The notes: a model not told the origin generated them from the sequence alone. 64,000 bases of DNA from DTFZ01 sp050260375 (GCA_050260375.1 JBLNCA010000037.1:1-64000), one strand, 5' to 3'; counted from the first letter of the stretch, positions 43,425-52,388 are shown. Made by a program: numbers and translations.

Positions 43425-44315
43425 ATGCTAGATTTCAGGCCGCTTGAGCTAAAAGACAAAGACCTGTTTGAGACGTATGCTATCTGCTACGGTTATCACA
43501 ACATCGAAGCGTCGTTCGCCAACAAGTACATTTGGGGCGCGGCGATGAAAACAAAGATATACTGCGACGAGCATACGATGTACCTGCTGCTTAACTACGC
43601 CGGACAGGACTTTATGCTCCCGCCTTTCTTAAAGGACTGCGAGTACAACTTCGCAAGGCCGCTTAAGGAAATCGAAGAGTATATGATGGATGTATTCGGA
43701 ACGTTTCTGATAAAAGGGGTCACAAACGAGCAAAAAGCGCAGATAGAAAAGGACTGCCCCGGAAGGTACGCTTTTCTGCCCGACAGGGTAAACTTCGAAT
43801 ACGTATATCTCGCGGAAGATTTAATAACGCTCAAGGGCAAAAAATTGCACGCGAAGCGAAACCATATAAACAAACTTCTTAAGGACCATACTTATGAATA
43901 CCGGAAATATACCGATAATGATTATGATGCGTGCATAGCGCTGCAGCAGCAATGGATACGCAGCAAGGACGATTCGCCGGAAGGGTATGAGGAGCTCGAG
44001 GTGATAAAGCGTGCGCTGAGCCATCTAGGAGAGCTAAATTTAAGGTGCGGCCTAATATTCATAGACGGCGAGCTGCAGGCGTTCTCGATAGGCGAAGAGT
44101 TCGGGGATATGGCTATTATACATATAGAAAAGGCGAACCCTGACATCCCCGGAGCGTACGCGCTGATAAACAGGGAATTCGCGCGGCATGAATGCAGCGG
44201 TGTAAAGTATGTAAACCGCGAGGAGGACATGGGCCTGGAAGGCTTAAGAAAGGCAAAGCTGTCGTATAACCCCATATTCCTTCTGGAGAAATACGATTGC
44301 GTAAGGAGCGGGTAA
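43425..44315 (+). CDS. DUF2156 / phosphatidylglycerol lysyltransferase C-terminal-like protein
   Basis: A 296-residue protein of the MprF C-terminal/FemX-like GNAT superfamily. The N-terminal half contains FETYAICYGYHNIEASFANKY and the second half KLHAKRNHINKLLK (about 137-150), the latter a family hallmark. These soluble clostridial forms lack the flippase membrane domain of MprF, so aminoacyl transfer to lipid is not assured. Start at 43425 with AGGAG 5 bases before. One base separates it from the following acetyltransferase, suggesting an operon. Confidence 0.85.
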   Translation: MLDFRPLELKDKDLFETYAICYGYHNIEASFANKYIWGAAMKTKIYCDEHTMYLLLNYAGQDFMLPPFLKDCEYNFARPLKEIEEYMMDVFGTFLIKGVTNEQKAQIEKDCPGRYAFLPDRVNFEYVYLAEDLITLKGKKLHAKRNHINKLLKDHTYEYRKYTDNDYDACIALQQQWIRSKDDSPEGYEELEVIKRALSHLGELNLRCGLIFIDGELQAFSIGEEFGDMAIIHIEKANPDIPGAYALINREFARHECSGVKYVNREEDMGLEGLRKAKLSYNPIFLLEKYDCVRSG

Positions 44316-44316
44316 C

Positions 44317-45339
44317 ATGGATATCCGGCTGCTGGAGGAGACCGATATACCGCAGGCCAAGGCGCTTTGGAAAGAGGCGTTCGGAGACACTGACGCTTAT
44401 ATCGAATGGTATTTCGCAAACAAAGTAAGCCCTGGAAATTCGCTCGGAGCGTTTGACGGCAGGCTCGTTGCAGTCGTCCATATGATACCGTTAAAAGTAT
44501 GCGTACAGGGCGTGCCGGTTATGTCTTCGTATATCGCGGGGGCTGCAACTGCCGCGGACAGAAGAGGCAAAGGGCTGATGCGCACGCTGCTTTACGAGTC
44601 GCTTAAGATAATGAAGCAGCGCGGCATAATGCTTACCCACCTGTACCCTTTCAAACACAGCTTCTACGAGAAGTTCGGCTGGGCGACTTACTCGTACGCG
44701 CGCTTTATAAGCGCCGGGGAAGCTGCGCCGCGGCAGGGTGCGGATATAATCGAATCGTGGGACGCAGAACTGCTTTCCGGGCTTTACCGGAGCATGATGA
44801 GCCGGTTCGACGGGTACATAGTGAGGGAAAAGCGCGAATGGCGCTGGCGGCTTGAAGAGCACGCGACAGATGGCGGAAAGACCGCGGTGCTGATAAAAGG
44901 CGGCAGGCCTGCCGCATATATGCTGTATAACAGCGAGCGAGGCAACGCCGACGTGATAGAGACGGTATTCACCGATGCGGAGGATATAGAGCCTTTGCTC
45001 GCATACCTGCTGGAAAGCGGGCATAAAAGCGTTAACTACTTTATTCCCGCTGACGAAAAAGGAGCGAGCCCGTATGGCATGGCAAGGATAGTGGACGCTT
45101 CGCTGCTGCTAAAAGCTTTCGGCGCGCAGGAACTGCTTGAATTTGCAAAGATACGCGACGACTTTGCGGAGTGGAACAACACAGGGGACGGGGAAGAGAT
45201 TGATATCACGAGCATTACGAAGGCAATACATCAGGGGCCCCGCCCCGGGTGCTGCGGCAGCGGAAAAAATATACAGTTATATAATATATTAAATAGACAT
45301 TTTTCGCAGCGGAGTACTTGTATTTTTGAGCAGTATTAA
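44317..45339 (+). CDS. Eis-like GNAT N-acetyltransferase
   Basis: A 340-residue protein with an N-terminal GNAT domain. The acetyl-CoA loop AATAADRRGKGLMRTLL is at about 74-90, followed by HLYPFKHSFYEKFGW. A second GNAT-like region and a C-terminal part follow, as in Eis-type acetyltransferases (acetylation of amines or aminoglycosides; substrate unknown here). The last ~35 residues (PRPGCCGSGKNIQLYNIL...) look non-conserved and Cys/Asn-rich, perhaps an altered C-terminus. Follows the DUF2156 gene with AAGGAG 8 bases before the ATG, and precedes the ATP synthase operon by 16 bases. Confidence 0.85.
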   Translation: MDIRLLEETDIPQAKALWKEAFGDTDAYIEWYFANKVSPGNSLGAFDGRLVAVVHMIPLKVCVQGVPVMSSYIAGAATAADRRGKGLMRTLLYESLKIMKQRGIMLTHLYPFKHSFYEKFGWATYSYARFISAGEAAPRQGADIIESWDAELLSGLYRSMMSRFDGYIVREKREWRWRLEEHATDGGKTAVLIKGGRPAAYMLYNSERGNADVIETVFTDAEDIEPLLAYLLESGHKSVNYFIPADEKGASPYGMARIVDASLLLKAFGAQELLEFAKIRDDFAEWNNTGDGEEIDITSITKAIHQGPRPGCCGSGKNIQLYNILNRHFSQRSTCIFEQY

Positions 45340-45355
45340 TTAAAATGGATTAATT

Positions 45356-45643
45356 ATGTGGGGATTACTTGTAGGCGCAGCGATAGGCGTGCTGCAATTG
45401 CCGGCAGTTAACAAGCTTGGCAGAATGGTACTCGGGGGCAAAAAGAACGAGAAGCTCCTGGGGATACTGCTGTTCATTGCAAAAATGGCGGCAATAACGG
45501 TGATTTTATATTTTATATCCACCGTGTCGCTCGCTCATCTTATTTGGACGGCGGGCGGTATGCTGCTCGGGCTGGTATCAGGATCTGTTTATATGCTGAA
45601 ACGCCGCAGTAAAAATAATGGAGATGGTAAAAACGATGCTTAG
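45356..45643 (+). CDS. ATP synthase subunit I-like small membrane protein
   Basis: A 95-residue protein with three hydrophobic segments (about 3-22, 38-60, 63-84) and a basic C-terminus. By size, topology and position at the head of the atp operon it fits the ATP-synt_I/AtpI family, which helps assemble the c-ring, but the sequence similarity is weak. Its end overlaps the start of atpB. A weak Shine-Dalgarno at best lies upstream. Confidence 0.6.
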   Translation: MWGLLVGAAIGVLQLPAVNKLGRMVLGGKKNEKLLGILLFIAKMAAITVILYFISTVSLAHLIWTAGGMLLGLVSGSVYMLKRRSKNNGDGKNDA

Positions 45644-46373
45644 CAACATGTTGACAAACTCTGCAGGACATTCGATCCGCTTAGAGGAGACAAGCTTTCA
45701 TGTCATGCCCAACAAGATTTCCATTTTCGGAATCGAGATAAGCGAGACAATAGTTCTTACGTGGATTGTCATGGCAATACTGATAATTGCCGCCGTAATA
45801 ATACGCGTATTTGTATTGAGAAAGTTTAAACCCGTACCGCGGGGAATACAAAACGTGCTCGAGATGTTCGTCAATTTCGCCGAAAATTTTTCGAAATCAT
45901 CGCTGGGAGAACACGGCGCCGCATACGCGTCGTATATATTTACGGTAGCCATTATAATAGTTTCAACCAGCCTTACCGAGCTGCTGGGCTTCAGGCCGCC
46001 GGCGACGGATATAAACTTTACGATAGCGCTTGCTATTATGTCGTTCGCGCTTATTAACTTCTACGGCATCTATCATACCGGGATTTTAGGAAGAATAGGC
46101 TGGTTTTTCAAACCCAAAGCGTTTATGTTCCCAATAAACGTAGTCACGCATATGGTTATACCCGTATCGCTGTCGTTCCGTCTTTTCGGGAACATGTTCG
46201 CCGGTATGGTGGTCATGGAACTTTTATACGGCGTGATATATTTGTCGGTAGGCATACCTGCCATACTTGCGATATATTTCAATCTTTTCCATGTGGGCAT
46301 ACAGACGTATATCTTTCTTATACTGACGCTTTCGTTCATGGAAGAGACAGTTGCTTACGGTAAAAAAAGATAA
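45618..46373 (+). CDS. atpB: F1Fo ATP synthase subunit a
   Basis: A 251-residue Fo membrane subunit (or 245 from the ATG at 45636; the first ATG lacks a Shine-Dalgarno, so the start is uncertain). Six hydrophobic segments. The ion-channel helix with the essential arginine is in VIPVSLSFRLFGNMFAGMVV (R near 194), and the last helix contains FNLFHVGIQTYIFLILTLSFMEE. It provides half-channels for ion flow past the c-ring. Confidence 0.94.
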   Translation: MEMVKTMLSNMLTNSAGHSIRLEETSFHVMPNKISIFGIEISETIVLTWIVMAILIIAAVIIRVFVLRKFKPVPRGIQNVLEMFVNFAENFSKSSLGEHGAAYASYIFTVAIIIVSTSLTELLGFRPPATDINFTIALAIMSFALINFYGIYHTGILGRIGWFFKPKAFMFPINVVTHMVIPVSLSFRLFGNMFAGMVVMELLYGVIYLSVGIPAILAIYFNLFHVGIQTYIFLILTLSFMEETVAYGKKR

Positions 46374-46403
46374 TTATATTCATTTAACAGGAGGAAAAAG
46401 TAC

Positions 46404-46634
46404 ATGTCAGCTTTAGTTGCAATTGGCGTTGGAATTGCGGTGTTTACAGGCATAGGAGCGGGAATAGGAATGGGCATTGCCACGAGCCGTGCCACGGAGG
46501 CGGTTGCAAGGCAGCCCGAAGCGAGCGGCAAGATAAACGCTATGCTGCTCATCGGCCTTGCGTTTGCGGAAACGACTGCAATATACGGATTTGTTATCGC
46601 CATTCTGATGATAGGCAAAATCGGTGCATTTTGA
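46404..46634 (+). CDS. atpE: F1Fo ATP synthase subunit c
   Basis: A 76-residue hairpin proteolipid. Helix 1 is Gly-rich (GIGAGIGMGIA), the loop reads ARQPEA (35-40), and helix 2 carries the ion-binding glutamate E56 in AFAETTAIYGF. The E-T-T-x-x-Y pattern (E56, T57, Y61) resembles Na+-binding c subunits, but the position of the Na+ ligand glutamine (Q32 in Ilyobacter tartaricus) is M23. The coupling ion is therefore uncertain. A 26-bp tandem duplication covers its last codons and stop. Confidence 0.95.
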   Translation: MSALVAIGVGIAVFTGIGAGIGMGIATSRATEAVARQPEASGKINAMLLIGLAFAETTAIYGFVIAILMIGKIGAF

Positions 46635-46657
46635 TGATAGGCAAAATCGGTGCATTT
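46606..46657 (+). repeat. 26-bp tandem duplication across the atpE stop
   Basis: TGATGATAGGCAAAATCGGTGCATTT occurs exactly twice in tandem (46606-46631 and 46632-46657); the second copy begins with the atpE stop TGA at 46632. Confidence 0.95.
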
Positions 46658-46694
46658 TTAAGGAGAGGCGTACATATTTGAGTGAGGTGTAGAA

Positions 46695-47174
46695 ATGCTG
46701 GAATTATCTCCGCTGGAAATCGGAATTCATATACTTAACGTCATAGTGCTTTTTGTAGTACTCAGGCTGCTTTTATACAAGCCTGTGCTTAAGTATATGA
46801 AAAAACGCGAGAATACATTTGCCAATAAAATAGATGAGCTTGACAACCGCGAAAAAGAGCTTATAAGGCAGAAGGAACAATACGACAGTATGATGGCAGA
46901 TGCGGAAAACCAGGCTGCGGCCATAATAACAAAGAGCAACGAAATGGCCAGGGAACACGCCAAAGAGATTATAGACAACGCGAAACAATACTCAAGAGAG
47001 ATGGTGTTGAGGGCCAAGAAGGAAATAGAAGCGGAAAAAGTTCAGACGCGTGCGGACTTAAAGGTTGAAATCACGGATATGGCTGTCAAGATCGCGGAAA
47101 AGGTGCTCGAACGGGAAGTATCTGTCGAAGACAACCGCAAGATAATAGACGAGTTCTTTGAAAGGGTGGGTTAA
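46695..47174 (+). CDS. atpF: F1Fo ATP synthase subunit b
   Basis: A 159-residue peripheral-stalk subunit of ordinary length. One membrane helix (about 10-28: HILNVIVLFVVLRLLLYKPV) is followed by a long charged coiled coil with the usual REHAKEIIDNAKQYSREM pattern. There is no delta domain fused to it, unlike the AtpFH fusion of mycobacteria. It ends 1 base before the alpha gene. Confidence 0.93.
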   Translation: MLELSPLEIGIHILNVIVLFVVLRLLLYKPVLKYMKKRENTFANKIDELDNREKELIRQKEQYDSMMADAENQAAAIITKSNEMAREHAKEIIDNAKQYSREMVLRAKKEIEAEKVQTRADLKVEITDMAVKIAEKVLEREVSVEDNRKIIDEFFERVG

Positions 47175-48986
47175 TTGGCTATCGAAGGCAAACTGAAATC
47201 GGCCGTTCAATTAGATGAACTGACCATCCAATCTATAAAAAAGCGGTTTGAATCTATGACCGACGAGGAGATCAATTTTGACGTAGAGGTGGACCCTTCG
47301 CTCCTTGGCGGTTTTGTTGTAGTGCTCAATAATAAAGTATACGACAGAAGCATACGCTCCAATCTCGGGAGGCTTAAAGAATACATAATAGATTCCGACG
47401 CCGCTCCGTACAGCGACAGTAAGGATATAACCGATTACAAGCTGGATTTTAACGCCGAGGAATTCAAACAAGTCACAAGCGAGCGCATAAAAGAATACTC
47501 GGGCGACCTTAATTCCGCCGAGATAGGCACCGTCACGTATTCGGGCGACGGCATAGTATACGTAGAAGGGCTTGAAGGCTGCAAATACGGCGAGCTGCTG
47601 CAGTTTGAAAACGGCGCTTACGGCATAGTGATGAACCTCTCAAAAGAAAAGATGGGGGCTGTGCTGCTAAACGACGCTACGGACGTAGCGGAAGGCTCGA
47701 CCGCAAGGAACACCGGGACGGTAGTGCAGGTGCCGGTGGGCGAACAGCTGCTGGGCAGGGTGATAAACCCGCTGGGCATACCGATGGACAATAAAGGCAG
47801 GCTGTCGGCCGCCAAATACAGGCCGATAGAAGCGCCTGCGCCGCAGATAATAGACCGGCAGGGCGTCAGGCAGCCGCTTGAAACGGGCATAATGTCTATC
47901 GACAGCATGATACCGATAGGCAAAGGTCAAAGAGAGCTTATTATAGGCGACAGGCAGACGGGCAAAACCGCTATCGCGATTGACACAATACTGAACCAAA
48001 AGGGCAAGAACGTATTTTGCATATATGTCGCGATAGGGCAAAAGGCGTCGACCATATCCACCATCCTGCAGACGCTTAGCGAGGAAGGCGCGATGGATTA
48101 CACGGTTGTCGTAGCCTCGACGGGCAGCGATACGCCGTCGATGCAGTATATAGCGCCGTACGCGGGCTGCGCTATAGCCGAGGAATTCATGTATTCCGGC
48201 AAAGACGCGCTTATTGTATACGACGACCTCTCAAAGCACGCCGTAGCTTACAGGACAATGTCGCTTCTGTTGCGCCGCCCGCCGGGCAGGGAGGCTTATC
48301 CCGGCGACGTGTTCTATCTGCATTCAAGGCTCTTAGAGCGCGCCGCGAAGCTTAACGACGCAAACGGCGGCGGTTCGATGACGGCGCTGCCTATAATAGA
48401 GACTATGGCGGGCGACATATCCGCTTACATACCGACAAACGTTATTTCGATAACGGACGGGCAGATTTATCTTGAATCCGAGCTGTTTAACGCGGGCATG
48501 AGGCCGGCGGTTAACGTCGGGCTTTCCGTTTCGCGCGTGGGCGGCAGCGCTCAGATAAAGGCGATGAGGAAGGTGGCGGGCAGGCTGCGCCTCAATCTTG
48601 CGCAATACAGGGAACTCGCCGTGTTCGCAAGGTTTGCTTCCGATCTCGATGCCGCGACAAGGGAGACGCTCGAACAGGGCGCGAGGCTTTCGGAGACGCT
48701 CAAGCAAGGCCAGTATTCGCCCCTGTCTATGGCAAGCCAGGTAATACTGCTGTTTGCTGCGGTGAATAAGTTCCTTATCAAGCTGCCGCTTAGCCATGTT
48801 AAGCCGTTCAACAAACAGTACCTCGAATACGTCGACAGGAACTATCCTGATGTAAGGATAAGCATAGAAAAAACGGGCGACCTCTCGGATGAGTCGATAT
48901 CCAAGCTGCGCAAGGCTGCCGAAGATTTTCTTGTTGTGTACTGCGAGAAAAACGGCATAGAGCTCAAGAAAGAGGATGACGAATAA
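47175..48986 (+). CDS. atpA: F1Fo ATP synthase subunit alpha with N-terminal delta C-domain fusion
   Basis: A 603-residue protein. Residues 1-72 resemble the C-terminal domain of subunit delta/OSCP: SAVQLDELTIQSIKKRFES, EVDPSLLGGFVV (about 38-49) and the closing DRSIRSNLGRLKEY. After a 73-90 linker, a complete alpha chain begins: NAEEFKQVTSERIKEYSGD (93-111), Walker A GDRQTGKT (259-266) and the SVSRVGGSAQIKAMR segment. Alpha alone would be ~513 residues, the usual length. No separate atpH exists between atpF and this gene, where it normally lies, and the delta N-terminal helical domain is absent. Starts with TTG 1 base after the atpF stop, GGTGGG upstream. Confidence 0.93.
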   Translation: MAIEGKLKSAVQLDELTIQSIKKRFESMTDEEINFDVEVDPSLLGGFVVVLNNKVYDRSIRSNLGRLKEYIIDSDAAPYSDSKDITDYKLDFNAEEFKQVTSERIKEYSGDLNSAEIGTVTYSGDGIVYVEGLEGCKYGELLQFENGAYGIVMNLSKEKMGAVLLNDATDVAEGSTARNTGTVVQVPVGEQLLGRVINPLGIPMDNKGRLSAAKYRPIEAPAPQIIDRQGVRQPLETGIMSIDSMIPIGKGQRELIIGDRQTGKTAIAIDTILNQKGKNVFCIYVAIGQKASTISTILQTLSEEGAMDYTVVVASTGSDTPSMQYIAPYAGCAIAEEFMYSGKDALIVYDDLSKHAVAYRTMSLLLRRPPGREAYPGDVFYLHSRLLERAAKLNDANGGGSMTALPIIETMAGDISAYIPTNVISITDGQIYLESELFNAGMRPAVNVGLSVSRVGGSAQIKAMRKVAGRLRLNLAQYRELAVFARFASDLDAATRETLEQGARLSETLKQGQYSPLSMASQVILLFAAVNKFLIKLPLSHVKPFNKQYLEYVDRNYPDVRISIEKTGDLSDESISKLRKAAEDFLVVYCEKNGIELKKEDDE

Positions 48987-49849
48987 TGGCCAGCATGGCG
49001 GATATTAAGCACAGCATACATTCGATATCCGAGACCGAGCAGATAACAAGGGCGATGCACCTTATTTCCTCGTCAAAGATGAGGAAGGCGATAGCGAAGT
49101 ACGAATCCAACCATATATATTTCGAACGCGTGCAGTCGTCGATAAAGGATATACTCATGCACACGCACGAATTGAGCCATCCGTACATCGGCGAGAGCAG
49201 CGGAGGCCGCGCGGCGTATATCGTTATAGCGGCTGACAAGGGGCTTTGCGGCGGATACAACCACAACGTGCTTAACCTTGCGTACGAGCACATGCAGAAA
49301 AGCGAGGAAAGATACATACTGACCATAGGGCAGGAGGCGCGGGCGTTCTTTGACCGCAGAAAGTATATGGTCGACGTCGAGTTTCTGCACGTATCCCAGA
49401 ACCCGACGCTTAGCTCCGCACGCAACATAACGAGCGATATATTTGAGCTTTACGAAGGCGGAATCATGGACGAGGTGTATATCGTTTATACGCGTTTCAT
49501 ATCCCCGCTGAAACAGGAGCCCAAAGTATTAAAGCTTCTGCCGCTTTCGATGTCCAGCTTAAAAGGAGTCGAAACCGGAACGAATTATACTGCGGAGCTC
49601 GAATATCACCCTTCGCCCAAAGAGGTGTTCGATGTTCTCGTTCCCCAGTATATCATTGGCCTTGTGTACGGCTGCCTTGTGCAGTCATACGCGAGCGAGC
49701 AGTGCGCGCGCATGACCGCAATGGAGAGCGCCACAAAAAACGCCGAAGAGATGATCGAAAAGCTCACCAAGGATTTCAACAGGGCGCGCCAGCAGGAGAT
49801 AACAAAAGAGATATCCGAGATAATGGGAGCTCTTGAAGCTTTATCATAA
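48986..49849 (+). CDS. atpG: F1Fo ATP synthase subunit gamma
   Basis: A 287-residue central stalk subunit. The N-terminal coiled-coil helix MADIKHSIHSISETEQITRAMH (about 4-25) and the C-terminal helix ending RARQQEITKEISEIMGALEAL form the rotor shaft, with the ADKGLCGGYN motif of the central fold at about 80. ATG overlaps the alpha stop (TAATG), a coupled junction. Confidence 0.95.
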   Translation: MASMADIKHSIHSISETEQITRAMHLISSSKMRKAIAKYESNHIYFERVQSSIKDILMHTHELSHPYIGESSGGRAAYIVIAADKGLCGGYNHNVLNLAYEHMQKSEERYILTIGQEARAFFDRRKYMVDVEFLHVSQNPTLSSARNITSDIFELYEGGIMDEVYIVYTRFISPLKQEPKVLKLLPLSMSSLKGVETGTNYTAELEYHPSPKEVFDVLVPQYIIGLVYGCLVQSYASEQCARMTAMESATKNAEEMIEKLTKDFNRARQQEITKEISEIMGALEALS

Positions 49850-49866
49850 GTGTTTTGGAGAAATTT

Positions 49867-51270
49867 ATGCAGGAAATGAAAATCGCGAATAAAGGAGAGC
49901 TTATACGTATAACCGGCCCAGTGCTGGACGTGAAGTTCCCGAGCGGGCATATGCCTAAGATATACAACGCGCTCGTAATAAAGCTTCCCGACAGGGAGGT
50001 CTGGCTTGAGGTAGCGATGCATATAGGCGACGACACCGTGCGGTGCATCGCGCTGCACGCTACGGAAGGGCTTTGCTGCGGGCTTACTGTTATCGACACC
50101 GGCGATAAAATAAACGTACCCGTAGGGAAACAAATGCTCGGCAGGGTTATAAACGTGATAGGGGAGCCTATTGACGGCAAAGGGCCGATAGAATCGGACG
50201 AGCGGCTGCCTATACACAGGATGCCGCCCAAGTTTTCCGACCAGAACCCGGCGACGGAGATATTTGAGACGGGCATAAAGGTGATAGATTTGCTCGCGCC
50301 TTACGCCAAAGGCGGCAAGATAGGGCTGTTCGGCGGAGCGGGCGTAGGCAAGACCGTGCTTATCATGGAACTGATCCGCAACATAGCGACAGAGCACGGC
50401 GGATATTCGGTGTTTACCGGCGTAGGCGAACGAAGCCGCGAAGGCAACGAGCTTATTTCCGAAATGAACGAGTCGGGCGTAATAGAAAAGGCGTGCCTGG
50501 CATTCGGGCAGATGAACGAACCGCCGGGCTCGAGGATGCGCGTAGCGTTCACGGGGCTGACGCTTGCCGAGCACCTGCGCGATGCGGAGCACCAAGACGT
50601 GCTGCTGTTCATAGACAACATATACAGGTTCATACAGGCGGGCTCCGAGGTATCCGCGCTGCTGGGGCGCATACCTGCGGCCGTCGGCTACCAGCCCACG
50701 CTTGCCAACGAACTCGGTTCGCTGCAGGAAAGGATAACGTCTACAAAGAGCGGTTCGATAACGTCCGTACAGGCAATATACGTGCCCGCGGACGACCTTA
50801 CCGACCCCGCGCCCGCCACGACGTTTACACATCTTGACGCTACGACGGTGCTTTCACGGCAGATATCCGAGCTTGGCATATATCCTGCGATAAACCCGCT
50901 CGAATCCACGTCGAGGATACTCGACCCGAGGATAGTGGGCGAGGAGCATTACAGTGTCGCGAGGCGCGTACAGGAGGTGCTGCAACGCTACCGCGAACTG
51001 CAGGATATAATAGCTATACTCGGCATGGAGGAGCTTTCGGAAGACGACAAGACGACGGTATTCAGAGCAAGGAAGATACAGAGGTTCCTTTCCCAGCCGA
51101 TGTCCGTCGCAGAGGTGTTTACCGGCATACCCGGCAAATACGTGCCCGTCGAGAAGACGATAAGAAGCTTTAAGTGCATAGTCGACGGAGAGGTGGACGA
51201 TATTCCGGAAGGCGCGTTCTTCATGGTCGGGGACATAGACGAAGTAAAAGCAAAGGTTAAGAAGAGGTAA
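49867..51270 (+). CDS. atpD: F1Fo ATP synthase subunit beta
   Basis: A 467-residue catalytic subunit. P-loop GGAGVGKT (156-163), catalytic glutamate in GERSREGNEL (about 184), and the ATP synthase alpha/beta signature PAINPLESTSR (about 345-355). The start at 49867 is supported by TTTTGGAG 7 bases upstream; the longer frame would start at a TTG inside that Shine-Dalgarno. Ordinary length and no fusion. Confidence 0.97.
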   Translation: MQEMKIANKGELIRITGPVLDVKFPSGHMPKIYNALVIKLPDREVWLEVAMHIGDDTVRCIALHATEGLCCGLTVIDTGDKINVPVGKQMLGRVINVIGEPIDGKGPIESDERLPIHRMPPKFSDQNPATEIFETGIKVIDLLAPYAKGGKIGLFGGAGVGKTVLIMELIRNIATEHGGYSVFTGVGERSREGNELISEMNESGVIEKACLAFGQMNEPPGSRMRVAFTGLTLAEHLRDAEHQDVLLFIDNIYRFIQAGSEVSALLGRIPAAVGYQPTLANELGSLQERITSTKSGSITSVQAIYVPADDLTDPAPATTFTHLDATTVLSRQISELGIYPAINPLESTSRILDPRIVGEEHYSVARRVQEVLQRYRELQDIIAILGMEELSEDDKTTVFRARKIQRFLSQPMSVAEVFTGIPGKYVPVEKTIRSFKCIVDGEVDDIPEGAFFMVGDIDEVKAKVKKR

Positions 51271-51276
51271 AGGCAA

Positions 51277-51693
51277 ATGCCCGCGAAATACCGCCTTGAA
51301 ATAATAACCCCCGAGAGGACGTTCTTCAACGGCGAGGTTGAAAGCGTAATAATACCCACGCCCGACGGATATATGAGCATTCAGAGGATGCACGAGCCTA
51401 TGGTAATCGTTTTGAGCATAGGCGTGATGAAGCTCAATATCGACGGCGAGTGGAAGGAGTGTACTACGTCGTCGGGCTTTGTTGAAATAAGGCCGAATGA
51501 GACGATTATATTCTCGCAGGCTGTGGAATGGCCCGAAGAAATAGACCTTAAGCGCGCGCAGGAAGCAAAGGAGCTTGCGGAGGAGCGCATGCGCCAGAAA
51601 CAGAGCTATCAGGAATATATGCAGAACCAGATTGCGCTCGCGAGAGCGATGGTGCGGCTGCGCGTAGGGCGCAAGAACCAGAACATCGATTGA
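51277..51693 (+). CDS. atpC: F1Fo ATP synthase subunit epsilon
   Basis: A 138-residue subunit with the N-terminal beta sandwich (about 3-85, starting YRLEIITPERTFFNGEVES) and the C-terminal two-helix regulatory domain (about 90-132, AQEAKELAEERMRQKQ). Last gene of the operon, followed by the terminator at 51746-51785. Confidence 0.95.
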   Translation: MPAKYRLEIITPERTFFNGEVESVIIPTPDGYMSIQRMHEPMVIVLSIGVMKLNIDGEWKECTTSSGFVEIRPNETIIFSQAVEWPEEIDLKRAQEAKELAEERMRQKQSYQEYMQNQIALARAMVRLRVGRKNQNID

Positions 51694-51745
51694 CAAGCGT
51701 ACATTTTTATTCATTTTTTCTGTTAATAATGTATAAAAATCTGAC

Positions 51746-51786
51746 TTTAGTCGATAATGGAATCATCATTATCGGCTAAATTTTTG
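51746..51786 (+). terminator. ATP synthase operon terminator
   Basis: TTTAGTCGATAATG (51746-51759) pairs with CATTATCGGCTAAA (51767-51780), followed by TTTTTGTTTT. Confidence 0.92.
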
Positions 51787-51809
51787 TTTTAGCCGTGCCG
51801 GGAGGGATT

Positions 51810-52388
51810 ATGGCACGCGACAGGGCGACAAAGATGCTTATTTTAAGCAGCGCAAGAACCCTATTTTCGGAAAAAGGGTATGATGAAACGGCTGTGGAGG
51901 AAATATGCGCGCTTGTCGGGGTGGCTAAAGGCACGTTTTTTTACTATTTCGAGAGCAAGCAGTCCATAGTAAGGTATATTTTTTCGATGCAGCTAGAGGA
52001 ATACCGGGACAAGCTGCGCGAGCAGATGGATACGCTGAAAGACGCGATATCGAAGATGGAATACTATATTTCGGCGCTTATAGAGCAGTGCGATATAGGC
52101 ACCGAGCCGGAGACATATTTCAAACAGAGCAATTCGGACTGGTTTAAGCACGTAGTCAACGAAGAACGGATGAGAATACTCTATCCATTGCTTGAAGACG
52201 TTATAATCGAAGGCATAGAGCAGGGCTATTTCAAGGTGAAAAACCCCGGCGTCTGCGCGGCTATCGCTTTTCTGGGCATTGACGCTTACTTGCACCACAG
52301 CATGCGCAATGACGAGAGCATGATAAACGGCATACGGGAAATAGCGGCCAAAACGCTGGGTATCAGGGAGTCGGTACTCGCGATATAG
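51810..52388 (+). CDS. TetR-family transcriptional regulator
   Basis: A 192-residue regulator. The N-terminal helix-turn-helix (about 5-50) contains LFSEKGYDETAVEEICALVGVAKGTFFYYFESK, and a helical ligand-binding domain follows. Ligand and targets unknown. ATG 51810 has GGGAGG 4-5 bases upstream. The nearest candidate target is the palindrome TGTTACGTAACA at 52511-52522 upstream of the SleB gene, or a site of its own; both are inference. Confidence 0.9.
   Translation: MARDRATKMLILSSARTLFSEKGYDETAVEEICALVGVAKGTFFYYFESKQSIVRYIFSMQLEEYRDKLREQMDTLKDAISKMEYYISALIEQCDIGTEPETYFKQSNSDWFKHVVNEERMRILYPLLEDVIIEGIEQGYFKVKNPGVCAAIAFLGIDAYLHHSMRNDESMINGIREIAAKTLGIRESVLAI

Noticed and set aside
49606..50832. 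408-residue minus-strand frame opposite atpG/atpD
   Set aside because: Tyr/Arg/His-rich shadow of the beta subunit gene.
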